Assembly (NCBI GenBank): GCA_009701945.1
Contig: WLJF01000002.1
Span: 1 to 21,638 of the forward strand
Length of the DNA stretch: 21,638 nucleotides
Direction: 5' to 3'
From: Actinomycetota bacterium
Lineage (GTDB): Bacteria; Actinomycetota; Actinomycetes; Nanopelagicales; Nanopelagicaceae
Shown here in pieces: positions 1 through 8,014 of the stretch (position 1 is the first letter of the stretch; each line of letters begins with the position of its first letter). A program made the position numbers and the translations under genes. The notes below the pieces were generated by a model. It searched no databases. It saw only the letters and a list, made by a program, of their open reading frames with translations, and was not told the origin of the DNA.

Positions 1-891
1 AAGACGTTGCATCACTTCGATGGCAATCGATGGGAAAGAATCACAAGCAGCAGGTGCTAGTTCGGTGAGATCTGCAACCGGCTGCAATGGAACAACATGA
101 ATTTCAAATGGATAGCGTGATGCATAAGGCGTGTAGGCAACCCAATGTTCATTGCGAGCGATGATGCGCACGCCATCACGGAGTTCGCGAGCAAGGACAT
201 CATCGAATAAGACGCGTCCTGTCTTTGTGTGATGCTCTCGAGCAACATCGAGCATCTTTGTCACGCGGGGTGGCAGGTATGAGTAGGCGTAAATCTGGCC
301 GTGTGGGTGAGCCAGTGTCACACCAATTTCTTCACCACGGTTTTCAAAGGGTGCGATGTGAGAAATGAAAGGAAGTTTCGATAGCTCTGCTGTGCGATCG
401 CGCCATGCTTCAAGAAGTGTGCGCACGCGTTGTGGGGAAAGTGATTTAAATGCACCACCGTGATCTGCAGTAAAGCAGATGACTTCACATTTGCCAGCTG
501 CTGCGCCTTCATCAGTATCTGAACCGACCATATCCGGTAGAGCGAAATCTCCATCAGGTGGGCGAAGTGAAGGGGAGCGGTTATCAAAGACAACTACTTC
601 AAAATCATTTTCAGGAATTTCAGTAAGGAGATCTCCCGTTGTTGGACACAGTGGGCATAGCTCCTTAGGCGGCAAGAAAATTCGTCCTTGGCGATGAGCT
701 GCCATAGCAACCCATTCATTGACCAGTGGATCAAGGCGAAGTTCGCCGATCCCAGGTTGTTCTTCTTGCGGACGTTGATCTGCAACGGTGCGAGTCTGTC
801 CTGCAGTGTCGTAATAGCGAATGGTTCGACCATCGTTCATGGTGCGGCTTGTGCGCACAACGCCAGCGGAAAGTTCGACTATCTCATCCAT
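1..891 (-). CDS. galT: Galactose-1-phosphate uridylyltransferase (3' end beyond window)
   Basis: Leloir-pathway enzyme that exchanges galactose-1-phosphate with UDP-glucose in the cytoplasm. 297 residues are visible before the window edge; the C-terminal part is missing. The sequence shows a CPLC cysteine pair (C79, C82) in the position of the family's zinc ligands, the stretch LRLDPLVNEWV (51-61), and the catalytic HPHGQ signature (H195-P-H197-G-Q199), whose second histidine carries the uridylyl group in the family. The start ATG at 891 is chosen because the protein then begins like actinobacterial GalT; TAGAGT (906 to 901 on this strand) lies 9 bases before it. It follows glpK with a 37-base gap, so the two may share a transcript, although the hexamer suggests galT also has its own promoter. 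A GH36 alpha-galactosidase at 15904 could supply galactose. Confidence 0.95.
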   Translation of the reverse strand, partial: MDEIVELSAGVVRTSRTMNDGRTIRYYDTAGQTRTVADQRPQEEQPGIGELRLDPLVNEWVAMAAHRQGRIFLPPKELCPLCPTTGDLLTEIPENDFEVVVFDNRSPSLRPPDGDFALPDMVGSDTDEGAAAGKCEVICFTADHGGAFKSLSPQRVRTLLEAWRDRTAELSKLPFISHIAPFENRGEEIGVTLAHPHGQIYAYSYLPPRVTKMLDVAREHHTKTGRVLFDDVLARELRDGVRIIARNEHWVAYTPYASRYPFEIHVVPLQPVADLTELAPAACDSFPSIAIEVMQRL

Positions 892-928
892 GATGTGCCT
901 ACTCTACCGTGCGAGTAGCTATTTTTCG

Positions 929-2425
929 TTAGGCCCAGTTAAGCGTGCGTTCAATCGCTTTCTTCCATCCGGCATAACCGGATGCACGATCTTCAACGCT
1001 AGTCGTTGCGCTCCAGCGACGAGATTGTTTCCACTGCTTCTTCAATTCATCTGTGTTCTTCCAGAATCCCACTGCTAACCCCGCTGCATATGCAGCACCG
1101 AGTGCGGTGGTCTCAGTTATCAAAGGACGAGTGATATCGATTCCCATGATGTCTGCCTGCATCTGCATGCAGAGAGAGTTTGCAGTGATGCCACCATCAA
1201 CTCGCATCTCAGTCATGGGAACACCGCTATCTGCAACCATCGCATCCATCACATCGCGTGTTTGGTAGCAGATTGCCTCAAGGGCAGCGCGTGCAAGATG
1301 TGCTTTGGTTGCAGCGCGAGTGAGACCGACGATTACTCCTCGTGCATCAGTACGCCAATACGGTGCAAAGAGTCCAGAGAATGCAGGAACAAAATAAACA
1401 CCTGCTGTGTCAGTAACTGATGAAGCAAGTGCTTCAGTCTCGGCAGCGTTTGAAATAATTCCTAGTTGATCGCGCAGCCATTGAATAGCAGAGCCGGTAA
1501 CTGCGACCGAACCTTCTAGTGCATACATCGCAGGTTTGTCACCAAATTTGTAACAGACAGTGGAGAGAAGACCATTCTTCGAGCGAACAATCTCTGTTCC
1601 AGTATTGAGAAGTGCGAAGTTACCTGTTCCATATGTGGTCTTGGATTCACCGCGTTCAAAGCAGACCTGACCAACCATTGCTGCATGTTGGTCCCCAAGA
1701 ATTCCCGCAATGGGAACAGCTGAGCCGAGAGGGCCATGGGGATCAGTTGTTGCATATATCTCTGATGAAGATTTGATTTCAGGTAGAACTGTGCGAGGAA
1801 TACCAAAGTAACCAAGTAGTTCATCATCCCATTGCAGAGTTTCAAGGTTCATCAGCAATGTGCGACTTGCATTGGTCACATCGGTGCAGTGCACACCACC
1901 TTGCACCCCGCCAGATAAGTTCCAGAGAAGCCATGAATCAACAGTTCCAAAACGTGCTGTGCCAGATGCAATTGCGCTCTTGACCTCTGCAGAATTTTCA
2001 ATAAGCCAATGCATTTTGCTACCGGCAAAGTAAGGTGCAATAGGTAGCCCTGATTTATGGGTGATTGCTTTCGAGATTTCGGGGGAGAAGGTTGATAAAT
2101 ATTCAGCAGTACGGGTGTCTTGCCAGACGATGGCGTTATGCAGTGGGCGACCCGTGGTGACATCCCATGCAACGGTTGTTTCACGCTGATTGGTGATTCC
2201 AATGGCTGCTAAATCTGAACCCAAGATATCTGCTTGTTTGAGAGCCCCCGCAATAACTTCCTTGGTTCGATCCCAAATTTCAGCGGCATCATGTTCGACC
2301 CATCCTGCGTGAGGAAGAATTTGTCGGTGTTCTAATTGATGCTGGCCGACTACTTTTCCATCACCATCGAAAATCATGAAACGGGTGCTACTAGTTCCTT
2401 GGTCCAAACTTCCGATGTATGCCAT
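929..2425 (-). CDS. glpK: Glycerol kinase
   Basis: Phosphorylates glycerol with ATP to sn-glycerol-3-phosphate, the substrate of the divergent glpD product. At 498 residues it is full length for the FGGY family (E. coli 502). Visible motifs are the N-terminal nucleotide-binding loop DQGTSSTR (8-15), the substrate pair R81-E82 in NQRETT, the aromatic residue in PYFAGSK (131-137), GTVDSWLLW (160-168), the catalytic aspartate D245 in GDQHAAM, and TTYGTGNF at the start of the C-terminal domain. The ATG at 2425 is preceded by TAGTCT (2438 to 2433) with a 7-base spacer, so a leaderless mRNA is likely. A pairing with glpD across a short shared promoter region fits joint induction by glycerol or glycerol-3-phosphate, but no regulator gene is present here. 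Confidence 0.97.
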   Translation of the reverse strand: MAYIGSLDQGTSSTRFMIFDGDGKVVGQHQLEHRQILPHAGWVEHDAAEIWDRTKEVIAGALKQADILGSDLAAIGITNQRETTVAWDVTTGRPLHNAIVWQDTRTAEYLSTFSPEISKAITHKSGLPIAPYFAGSKMHWLIENSAEVKSAIASGTARFGTVDSWLLWNLSGGVQGGVHCTDVTNASRTLLMNLETLQWDDELLGYFGIPRTVLPEIKSSSEIYATTDPHGPLGSAVPIAGILGDQHAAMVGQVCFERGESKTTYGTGNFALLNTGTEIVRSKNGLLSTVCYKFGDKPAMYALEGSVAVTGSAIQWLRDQLGIISNAAETEALASSVTDTAGVYFVPAFSGLFAPYWRTDARGVIVGLTRAATKAHLARAALEAICYQTRDVMDAMVADSGVPMTEMRVDGGITANSLCMQMQADIMGIDITRPLITETTALGAAYAAGLAVGFWKNTDELKKQWKQSRRWSATTSVEDRASGYAGWKKAIERTLNWA

Positions 2426-2491
2426 ATAGTTAAGACTACTAAAGACCGCTAAAACTACTCAAGCACATAGGAATTGGTAGCTCTCCACAAG
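2426..2491. promoter_or_regulatory. Divergent glpK/glpD promoter region
   Basis: This 66-base gap separates the two divergent starts. For glpK, TAGTCT (2438 to 2433) lies 7 bases before the ATG. For glpD, TAGCTC (2478-2483) lies 8 bases before the ATG at 2492, a weaker match. Between them ACTACT occurs at 2435-2440 and 2454-2459, 19 bases apart, and CTAAARAC-like sequence at 2439-2446 and 2449-2456, 10 bases apart. The repeats could be an operator for a glycerol regulator. That is inference. Confidence 0.5.
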
Positions 2492-4147
2492 ATGTTTACT
2501 TCACAGCTCAACCCACAGCAACGCCAGAAGGCTCTTGCCTCTTTGGCCAGTGAAGACTTTGACATCCTCATTATTGGAGGCGGAGTCAATGGAGTAGGCG
2601 CAGCCCTTGATGCTGTTTCGCGTGGATTGAAAGTAGCGCTAGTTGAGGCCCATGATTATGCAGCTGGAACTTCTAGTCGATCCAGCAAACTTATTCATGG
2701 TGGCCTTCGCTATCTTGAACAATATGACTTCAAATTAGTACGCGAGGCTCTGCATGAGCGTGAACTCATGGTCTCTACACAATGCCCACACCTAGTTAAG
2801 CCAGTAAGTTTTCTCTATCCATTGACGGAAAAAGTTAAAGAGCGCACATATGTGGGTGCAGGACTTGCTCTCTACGACGCACTACGTGGATTTAAGCGCG
2901 CACTTCCATCTCACAAACATTTAACGGGCAAGACAATTGCAACAATCTCTCCATCACTACGACAAGACATTATTACGGGCGCTATTCGTTACTTCGATGC
3001 GCAGGTAGACGATGCTCGTCACACGATGATGATCGCTCGCACAGCAGCTCGCCATGGCGCAGTCATGGCAACAGGTGTGCGCGTTGATGACCTAACTCGC
3101 TCTGGCAAGAAGGTAACGGGCGTTGTTGCTATTGATACTGCAACAAATAAGAAGTTTACGATTTCAGCAAAGGCCACAATTATGTGTGCTGGCGTCTGGA
3201 GCGATGAACTCCACGAGAAGTTTGGTCTCACAGCCGGTTATTCAGTGGCAATGTCTAAGGGCGTTCATATCGTTGTTCCAGGAGATGCCATCCATTCTAA
3301 AGATGGAATTATTCTGAAGACCCCAGTATCTGTCCTCTTCCTTATTCCATGGGCTGATAAGTGGATTGTTGGTACAACAGATACCCCTTATGAAGGAGAT
3401 CGCTCTAAGCCACTTGCCACACAAGAAGATGTGCAATACATCCTTGATCAAGCAAACCGGGTGCTGGATCCGAAACTTAAAGCTGAAGACATCATTGGAG
3501 TATTTGCAGGTCTTCGCCCATTGGTTGCAAATAAGACTGGCTCTGCAACAACAAAACTTTCTCGCGAACACACTGTTGATCGCCCAGCCCCTGGATTTGT
3601 GAGTATGGCCGGCGGTAAATACACCACCTATCGCGTGATGGCCAAAGATGCCGTTGATCTTGCTGTGCTTGATCTTCGTCGATTAGTCAATGATTCAGTG
3701 ACAGAAAAACTTCCTCTCATTGGTGCTGATGGCTACTTCGCACTTAAGCAACAGGTTGCAAAGATTGCAGAAGAGAATGCAATCTCTGAGGCAACGGTGA
3801 CGCACTTACTCGATCGCTATGGTTCACTGATTGAAGAGATTCTTGAACTCATCGCCGAAGATGCATCTCTTTCTGAACGAATCATCCCAGAGCTTCCATA
3901 TCTGAAGGCAGAAATTCTCCATGCTGTCACTCATGAAGGTGCACTCTCTGTCGAAGATGTCCTTCTTCGACGTACACGCATCTCATTTGAAGCCTTTGAT
4001 GGTGGCGCAGATGCAGCTAAGGAAGTGGCGAAGATTATTGGTGAAGCACTTGGATGGGGTGCGAAAGAACGCAGCGCTTCAGTCAGTGCATTCCTTGCTG
4101 TGATGGAGAAGGAAGAAGAAGCTCTCGTAGAGCTAGTTAATTCTTAA
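2492..4147 (+). CDS. glpD: FAD-dependent glycerol-3-phosphate dehydrogenase
   Basis: Oxidises glycerol-3-phosphate to dihydroxyacetone phosphate and passes electrons to the respiratory chain at the membrane. From the ATG at 2492 it is 551 residues, in the range of actinobacterial GlpD. The FAD-binding Rossmann motif is IIGGGVNGVG (27-36), followed by the family signature GTSSRSSKLIHGGLRYLEQ, then the catalytic domain and a helical C-terminal DAO_C domain containing LPYLKAEILHAV. An in-frame TTG at 2474 would add six residues but has no better ribosome site and does not fit the family start, so the ATG is preferred. The gene is divergent from glpK, its last 11 bases overlap the convergent lysozyme gene, and its terminator lies inside that gene. 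Confidence 0.96.
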   Translation: MFTSQLNPQQRQKALASLASEDFDILIIGGGVNGVGAALDAVSRGLKVALVEAHDYAAGTSSRSSKLIHGGLRYLEQYDFKLVREALHERELMVSTQCPHLVKPVSFLYPLTEKVKERTYVGAGLALYDALRGFKRALPSHKHLTGKTIATISPSLRQDIITGAIRYFDAQVDDARHTMMIARTAARHGAVMATGVRVDDLTRSGKKVTGVVAIDTATNKKFTISAKATIMCAGVWSDELHEKFGLTAGYSVAMSKGVHIVVPGDAIHSKDGIILKTPVSVLFLIPWADKWIVGTTDTPYEGDRSKPLATQEDVQYILDQANRVLDPKLKAEDIIGVFAGLRPLVANKTGSATTKLSREHTVDRPAPGFVSMAGGKYTTYRVMAKDAVDLAVLDLRRLVNDSVTEKLPLIGADGYFALKQQVAKIAEENAISEATVTHLLDRYGSLIEEILELIAEDASLSERIIPELPYLKAEILHAVTHEGALSVEDVLLRRTRISFEAFDGGADAAKEVAKIIGEALGWGAKERSASVSAFLAVMEKEEEALVELVNS

Positions 4148-5435
4148 TTTGATTCCTGCAACTATCGGTTGCAGGTTTTGTTGTTGGTTTCTTAGTCGGT
4201 GCTGGTGGGGGAGTTGGTCCCTGTTCAATAGTGAGAACCAGTGGCTGCTTAATCTCAGCGTGAGTACCTGATGCATCTTTGAATCCAACGTTGCCAACCC
4301 ATGTTCCAGCTGGCAATCCTGCAATAGATAGCTTCCATGAACCGCTTGTCTCTCGAGCAATAGTTTGTGTGACCTTCGGAACCACTTGATTACTTGAGTT
4401 GAAGTAGTACTTCACAGCTCCAGTTACAACAGGTGAGTTATCTGGGCGCTTTACTTCAACTGAAATCACCGCATTCTTATTTGTGGTCGAGGCAAATACA
4501 GATGTAATCGTCATCGTCGTGGTCTCACCTTGGGGCATGAAATCTGCTGGATCAGGAAGCCATGTACCAGTGAGCAAACTTTGGAATTTCTCTGGGGTTC
4601 CACTAAAAACATTGAGGTCTAAACGATTTCCTGGCACGCCATATTTCGGTGCAATTCCACATGATGTGTATTGCCATACAGTCCAATTTGCAGCACATTG
4701 CGCCGTTGTCCATGAGTGAACGAAGCAGCCCGCAGCTTTCACATTGGGCTTAGCTCCTTCTTTAGCAGGGTCAATTGCATATTGAGCAATCCACAAGGGG
4801 TAGCTACTCAACTCTTTATCGCGCACGAGTGAGTTTTCAAGAAAATGTGGAGAAGAATAAATAAAAGGGGTGCGACCTGTCTTATCTTTCACAGTCTTAA
4901 GAAAGGTTTTTGCCCACAACGTTGCGGCGCTACGCGTTGCATACCTCTTACAGACCTTTGTTGAACTTACTTGCACGCAGTTGTTTTCAAGATCGAGTGC
5001 TATAGGCAAATCTTTCTCGTTATATCCACCAAGGGATGCAATTCTCCAGACAACTTTCTGCGCCTGAACCCGAGCATCCCGAGCGATTGCCGAAGGAGAT
5101 GTGACGTTGGGAAGGATTGCATAGTGATAGAAGCCTGTGTAAATGCCGGCATCTTGTGCACCAGTGCGATCCATCTTGAGATATTTCACGGCCAGAAGAT
5201 CTGCATCATCTCGAGTATCCGATGCTTTGATCATGACAAATGAGAGACCTGCTTCATGCATCTTCTGGAAATTAATTGGTTTGTCATTGGGATGCTGCCA
5301 GCGACTTATATCGGCGCCATGGAGTCGCCCACCAGGACCTATCGGGTTGAGATCAGTTGCTTGAGCGGGATTAATGAATTGAATAGTGAGTGAGAGAAAG
5401 GCGATGCAGGAGAGAAGCGAAAGAAATTTCTTCAC
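4137..5435 (-). CDS. Secreted GH25 lysozyme with C-terminal beta domain
   Basis: A predicted muramidase that cleaves peptidoglycan outside the membrane. Residues 1-26 form a Sec signal peptide (KK, hydrophobic core, AQA cleavage site). Residues about 38-280 are the GH25 barrel: HGADISRWQ (D42), FVMIKASD, FYHYA, the catalytic acidic pair D148 and E150 in ALDLEN, YPLWIAQYA, and WQYTSCG. Residues about 290-405 look like an Ig-like beta domain, and the end is a Pro/Thr/Lys-rich tail of about 25 residues ending in SCRNQIKN. The start is GTG; its GTGA overlaps the stop of the upstream 89-residue gene, so translation is probably coupled. The tail codons double as the glpD terminator hairpin. It could act in cell-wall turnover or against other bacteria; the sequence does not decide which. 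Confidence 0.87.
   Translation of the reverse strand: MKKFLSLLSCIAFLSLTIQFINPAQATDLNPIGPGGRLHGADISRWQHPNDKPINFQKMHEAGLSFVMIKASDTRDDADLLAVKYLKMDRTGAQDAGIYTGFYHYAILPNVTSPSAIARDARVQAQKVVWRIASLGGYNEKDLPIALDLENNCVQVSSTKVCKRYATRSAATLWAKTFLKTVKDKTGRTPFIYSSPHFLENSLVRDKELSSYPLWIAQYAIDPAKEGAKPNVKAAGCFVHSWTTAQCAANWTVWQYTSCGIAPKYGVPGNRLDLNVFSGTPEKFQSLLTGTWLPDPADFMPQGETTTMTITSVFASTTNKNAVISVEVKRPDNSPVVTGAVKYYFNSSNQVVPKVTQTIARETSGSWKLSIAGLPAGTWVGNVGFKDASGTHAEIKQPLVLTIEQGPTPPPAPTKKPTTKPATDSCRNQIKN
4155..4179 (+). terminator. Rho-independent terminator of glpD inside the lysozyme gene
   Basis: CCTGCAAC (4155-4162) and GTTGCAGG (4168-4175) form a perfect 8-base-pair stem with the loop TATCG, followed by TTTT. 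It begins 7 bases after the glpD stop codon. The same bases encode the last residues of the convergent lysozyme. On the minus strand the hairpin is followed by an A-rich tract rather than a T run, so it should act mainly on glpD. Confidence 0.8.
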
Positions 5436-5701
5436 TTTTCGACCACTACAACGCTGTGGCCAAAGACATCAAAGATTGCGCTCTGTAGAAGGGAACGATG
5501 ACGTAATCGAGCCTCTTGATAGTCATGGCCGGTAGCAAGTTTGTTGCTATCTCTGAAATCGAGAGCTAGGCGTCCATTTTCAAAGGATTCGAGGCGTGCA
5601 TCAAAGTAGGCAATCCAGACAACACGATCGCGACTTTCGACAAGATTGAGAACTTCGTTCCAGCGCTGACGAAGTTCAGCAAGGGTAAGTTCTGCAGGCA
5701 T
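5432..5701 (-). CDS. Small protein resembling the DnaX (gamma/tau) C-terminal domain
   Basis: 89 residues, no signal peptide or membrane segment. It has the pattern of the C-terminal domain of actinobacterial DNA polymerase III subunit gamma/tau: LAELRQRWNEVLNLVES near the N-terminus, a conserved-looking VVW, then ARLESFENGRLALDF, a helix with LLQSAIFDVFG, and a short hydrophobic end VVVVEK. In DnaX this domain is fused after the AAA+ clamp-loader module; here it stands alone. The resemblance was recognised by eye and is not a database result. TAAAGT (5713 to 5708) lies 6 bases before the ATG, so it may have its own leaderless promoter. It overlaps the lysozyme start by four bases (GTGA). Its function is unknown; it might bind a DnaX partner or simply be a retained fold. 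Confidence 0.8.
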   Translation of the reverse strand: MPAELTLAELRQRWNEVLNLVESRDRVVWIAYFDARLESFENGRLALDFRDSNKLATGHDYQEARLRHRSLLQSAIFDVFGHSVVVVEK

Positions 5702-5717
5702 GCGGTGACTTTACCGC
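5702..5717 (-). promoter_or_regulatory. Hairpin containing a -10-like hexamer before the 89-residue gene
   Basis: GCGGT (5702-5706) and ACCGC (5713-5717) form a 5-base inverted repeat directly before the ATG at 5701. The -10-like TAAAGT on the minus strand (5713 to 5708) sits mostly in its loop. If transcription starts at the ATG the hairpin is not in the mRNA of this gene, but it would be in read-through RNA from upstream, where it could affect access to the start codon. Confidence 0.4.
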
Positions 5718-5724
5718 ACAGGGC

Positions 5725-6411
5725 TTAGTGTCTAGGTGCGCCGAGCCACTTGAAGTATTCGCCAGCCAAGATCACACGAAGATTGCGACTTCTATCTGGT
5801 GAGATTGCAAGGTGCTGTGCGATGCGCGCCACTATTTGTTCTACAGACTTTTCTGAAACAAAACGAACTCGGGCAATCTCAGAGTTACTCAGGCCTTGTG
5901 CAACAAGGCGCAAAGTCTCAATTTGAATATCAGTAAGGTCACTCAAAATACTGATAAATGAATTCTCATGAATATCAGCGTGGATACTGATCCATTTCAT
6001 GCTGGAACCATCACTGGCCGATTCCATGCTCTCTGTTAAAGCAAAGGTAATAATGGAGAGATCTGAGACAGAGCGCTTGAGGATTATTTTGCTCCCATGT
6101 GGAATGTTCTTCTCTAGGAGTCCGAAGAGGCGTAGATCTGGGCATGAAGTAATGATGACAATTCCAAGTCCAGGATCAACTTTTCTAAATCTCTGCAGAA
6201 GTCCAATTGCCTCTTCACCAGAAAATTGCAGATCAATCATGACAATCTCAGGTTGAAGCGAACGGAAGAGATTTTCTGCCAGAAAGATGTTGGAGGCTTC
6301 CCCGACGATATTGGTGCTGTGCAATCGAAGAGATGCAGACATTGTGGCGAGTTCAAATGCATCATCGTTAATGAGCAAGACTCGCGCTGGATTCGCCAGA
6401 GTTTTAACCAT
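5725..6411 (-). CDS. Orphan NarL/LuxR-type response regulator
   Basis: 228 residues. The N-terminal receiver domain (about 9-125) has the acidic pair D16-D17, the phospho-acceptor D60 in MIDLQFSG, T88 and K112. The C-terminal LuxR-type helix-turn-helix (about 160-215) shows LTDIQIETLRLVAQGLSNSE followed by IARVRFVSEKSVEQIVARI. It ends with a short tail GEYFKWLGAPRH. All the key receiver residues are present, so phosphorylation is plausible, but there is no kinase gene next to it of the NarX/DesK type. TACCCT (6422 to 6417) lies 5 bases before the ATG, suggesting its own promoter, and the gap to the upstream nnrD gene is 55 bases. Target genes cannot be told from the sequence. Confidence 0.9.
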   Translation of the reverse strand: MVKTLANPARVLLINDDAFELATMSASLRLHSTNIVGEASNIFLAENLFRSLQPEIVMIDLQFSGEEAIGLLQRFRKVDPGLGIVIITSCPDLRLFGLLEKNIPHGSKIILKRSVSDLSIITFALTESMESASDGSSMKWISIHADIHENSFISILSDLTDIQIETLRLVAQGLSNSEIARVRFVSEKSVEQIVARIAQHLAISPDRSRNLRVILAGEYFKWLGAPRH

Positions 6412-6466
6412 AGATAAGGGTAGTTCCCATTCATTGCTTTACAAGAGAAGGGATATCCCTAGAGCG

Positions 6467-7315
6467 CTACTTGAGAAGTTTGCGCAGCACGTTCGGTATT
6501 TGATCGATAATCATCGATGCAGATATTGGTGCACCTTGTGATGCCAGAAGAGCTGCTTGATTATGGATATAGGCACCTGCCGCCGCCACATCCGCTAGGC
6601 GTTCTTTTGAGTTCAAAATTTCAATGTAGTTGGTAGCAACGAGTGCACCAATAATTCCTGCAAGCACATCGCCTGTACCTGCCGTTGCCAGAAAGGGAGT
6701 TGCCTTAGGAAGTGTGATGATGCGATCTGCCTGAGCAACAACTGTGCGAGAACCTTTGAGAAGTACTGTCACATCAAGTAATTTCGCAGTCTTCGCAGCC
6801 CACTTTTCAGGATCTGCCTCAATCGACTCTGCGCTCACAGTGACTGAATGTGTAGAAAGCAGTCTTGCGAGTTCACCTGCATGAGGAGTGATGAGAGTTG
6901 GCTGCACAAGTTTTCCAGCCAAGTAAAGTGCACCCGCATCAAGTATTGCCGGAACAGTTTGGCGCTTTAACAGTACAAACCACCGATGACGCAGGTAGGA
7001 AGTGAAGTCACTATATTTCTTATGGTTAATTCCAGAACCTGCAAGCCACGCTGTTACAGGACCAGGTTGGACAACTGCTTCTGGTGCATCATGCAGAACT
7101 AAATGAGCCAATCCAGATGAGCTATGAAAACGTGCCATCCCAAGACCTGTTGCAAGAGCAGCTGATGTACTGAGCACTGCAGCGCCTGGATATTGAGCTG
7201 AACCAGTTATGAGACCCAAGACCCCACGAGAATACTTATGATCTATATCGCTAGGGATGATGATGCACTGTGCTGCATCTCGTGATGTAAAGCTGCGGGA
7301 ATTCTTAAAAGCCAT
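6467..7315 (-). CDS. nnrD: ADP-dependent NAD(P)H-hydrate dehydratase, stand-alone
   Basis: Repairs hydrated NAD(P)H by dehydration coupled to ADP hydrolysis. At 282 residues it covers only the C-terminal (ribokinase-fold) half of the common YjeF/Nnr fusion; no epimerase (NnrE) domain is attached or present in the window. Visible motifs are KYSRGVLGLITGS (27-39) with YPGAAVLS following, GPVTAWLAGSGI, LDAGAL, LITPHAGELARLL, VLLKGSRTV, and the phosphate-binding/catalytic ATAGTGDVLAGIIGAL. The start ATG at 7315 is 9 bases from the end of the regX3-like gene and is preceded by TAGACT (7327 to 7322), 6 bases away, which begins with that gene's stop codon TAG. It may therefore be transcribed both by read-through and alone. 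Confidence 0.9.
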   Translation of the reverse strand: MAFKNSRSFTSRDAAQCIIIPSDIDHKYSRGVLGLITGSAQYPGAAVLSTSAALATGLGMARFHSSSGLAHLVLHDAPEAVVQPGPVTAWLAGSGINHKKYSDFTSYLRHRWFVLLKRQTVPAILDAGALYLAGKLVQPTLITPHAGELARLLSTHSVTVSAESIEADPEKWAAKTAKLLDVTVLLKGSRTVVAQADRIITLPKATPFLATAGTGDVLAGIIGALVATNYIEILNSKERLADVAAAGAYIHNQAALLASQGAPISASMIIDQIPNVLRKLLK

Positions 7316-7321
7316 AGAGTC

Positions 7322-7327
7322 AGTCTA
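7322..7327 (-). promoter_or_regulatory. -10 hexamer TAGACT before nnrD, overlapping a stop codon
   Basis: TAGACT (7327 to 7322) ends 6 bases before the nnrD ATG. Its first three bases are the TAG stop codon of the upstream response-regulator gene. The spacing matches the other leaderless-type promoters in the window. Confidence 0.5.
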
Positions 7328-8014
7328 TGCCTCGAATTTATATCCCAATCCACGGATTGTTTGAATAAGTACAGGATTTGCTGGATCTACTTCAATCTTT
7401 GAGCGCAGACGCTTGATGTGAACATCGAGAGTCTTTGTATCACCGTAGTAGTCACCGCCCCAGACACGATCGATGAGTTGTCCACGTGTGAGAACACGCC
7501 CTTCATTGCGAAGCAAGAATTCAAGTAGTTCAAACTCCTTCAATGGAAGTGGAATTAAATTGCCATTGACAGTTACTTGATGTCGTTCGATATCCATGCG
7601 AATGCCAGCTGCTGTGTGGATTCCACTTGATTCTGAAGTTGAAGACTCTTCAGGAGTTCCACGACGCAATACAGCTTTGATGCGCGCTACAAGTTCGCGA
7701 GCAGAATATGGCTTTGTTACATAGTCATCTGCACCAAGTTCTAATCCAACCACCTTATCTACCTCTGAATCCTTGGCAGTCAACATGATGATTGGAATTT
7801 GTGAGGATGTGCGAATAGTTCTGCATACATCGATTCCTGAAATTTCCGGAATCATGAGGTCAAGCAGAACCAAGTCAAAAGTACTCTTGTTAAAGGCTGC
7901 AATACCAGCCTTGCCGGTCTCAGCAACCTCAGTCTCAAAACCTTCTTTTTCTAGAAGGAAGCTAAGCGCTTCAGAGAAAGAGATTTCATCTTCAATAATC
8001 AAAATTCTAGTCAT
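7325..8014 (-). CDS. regX3: OmpR/PhoB-family response regulator (RegX3/PhoP type)
   Basis: 229-residue DNA-binding regulator, probably the phosphate-starvation regulator. The receiver domain has E8-D9, phospho-acceptor D52 in LLDLMIPEISG, T79 and K101 in DDYVTKP. The winged helix (about 130-228) carries LPLKEFELLEFLL, LTRGQLIDRVWG, TLDVHIKRLRSKIE and TIRGLGYKFEA, very like mycobacterial RegX3. Its ATG overlaps the stop of the kinase gene (ATGA), so the pair is translationally coupled. Divergent phoU and the PHO-box-like repeats between the kinase and phoU support a phosphate role. The symbol follows mycobacterial usage; streptomycetes call the equivalent PhoP. Confidence 0.93.
   Translation of the reverse strand: MTRILIIEDEISFSEALSFLLEKEGFETEVAETGKAGIAAFNKSTFDLVLLDLMIPEISGIDVCRTIRTSSQIPIIMLTAKDSEVDKVVGLELGADDYVTKPYSARELVARIKAVLRRGTPEESSTSESSGIHTAAGIRMDIERHQVTVNGNLIPLPLKEFELLEFLLRNEGRVLTRGQLIDRVWGGDYYGDTKTLDVHIKRLRSKIEVDPANPVLIQTIRGLGYKFEA

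Noticed and set aside
4483..5364. Several plus-strand open frames of 65-90 codons over the lysozyme gene
   Set aside because: They overlap each other and the lysozyme gene, whose signal peptide and catalytic motifs are clear; none shows a promoter or motif.
5400..5435. Lipobox (LLSC) in the lysozyme signal peptide
   Set aside because: The cysteine is at residue 10, too early in the hydrophobic core, and a normal AQA cleavage site follows at residue 26.
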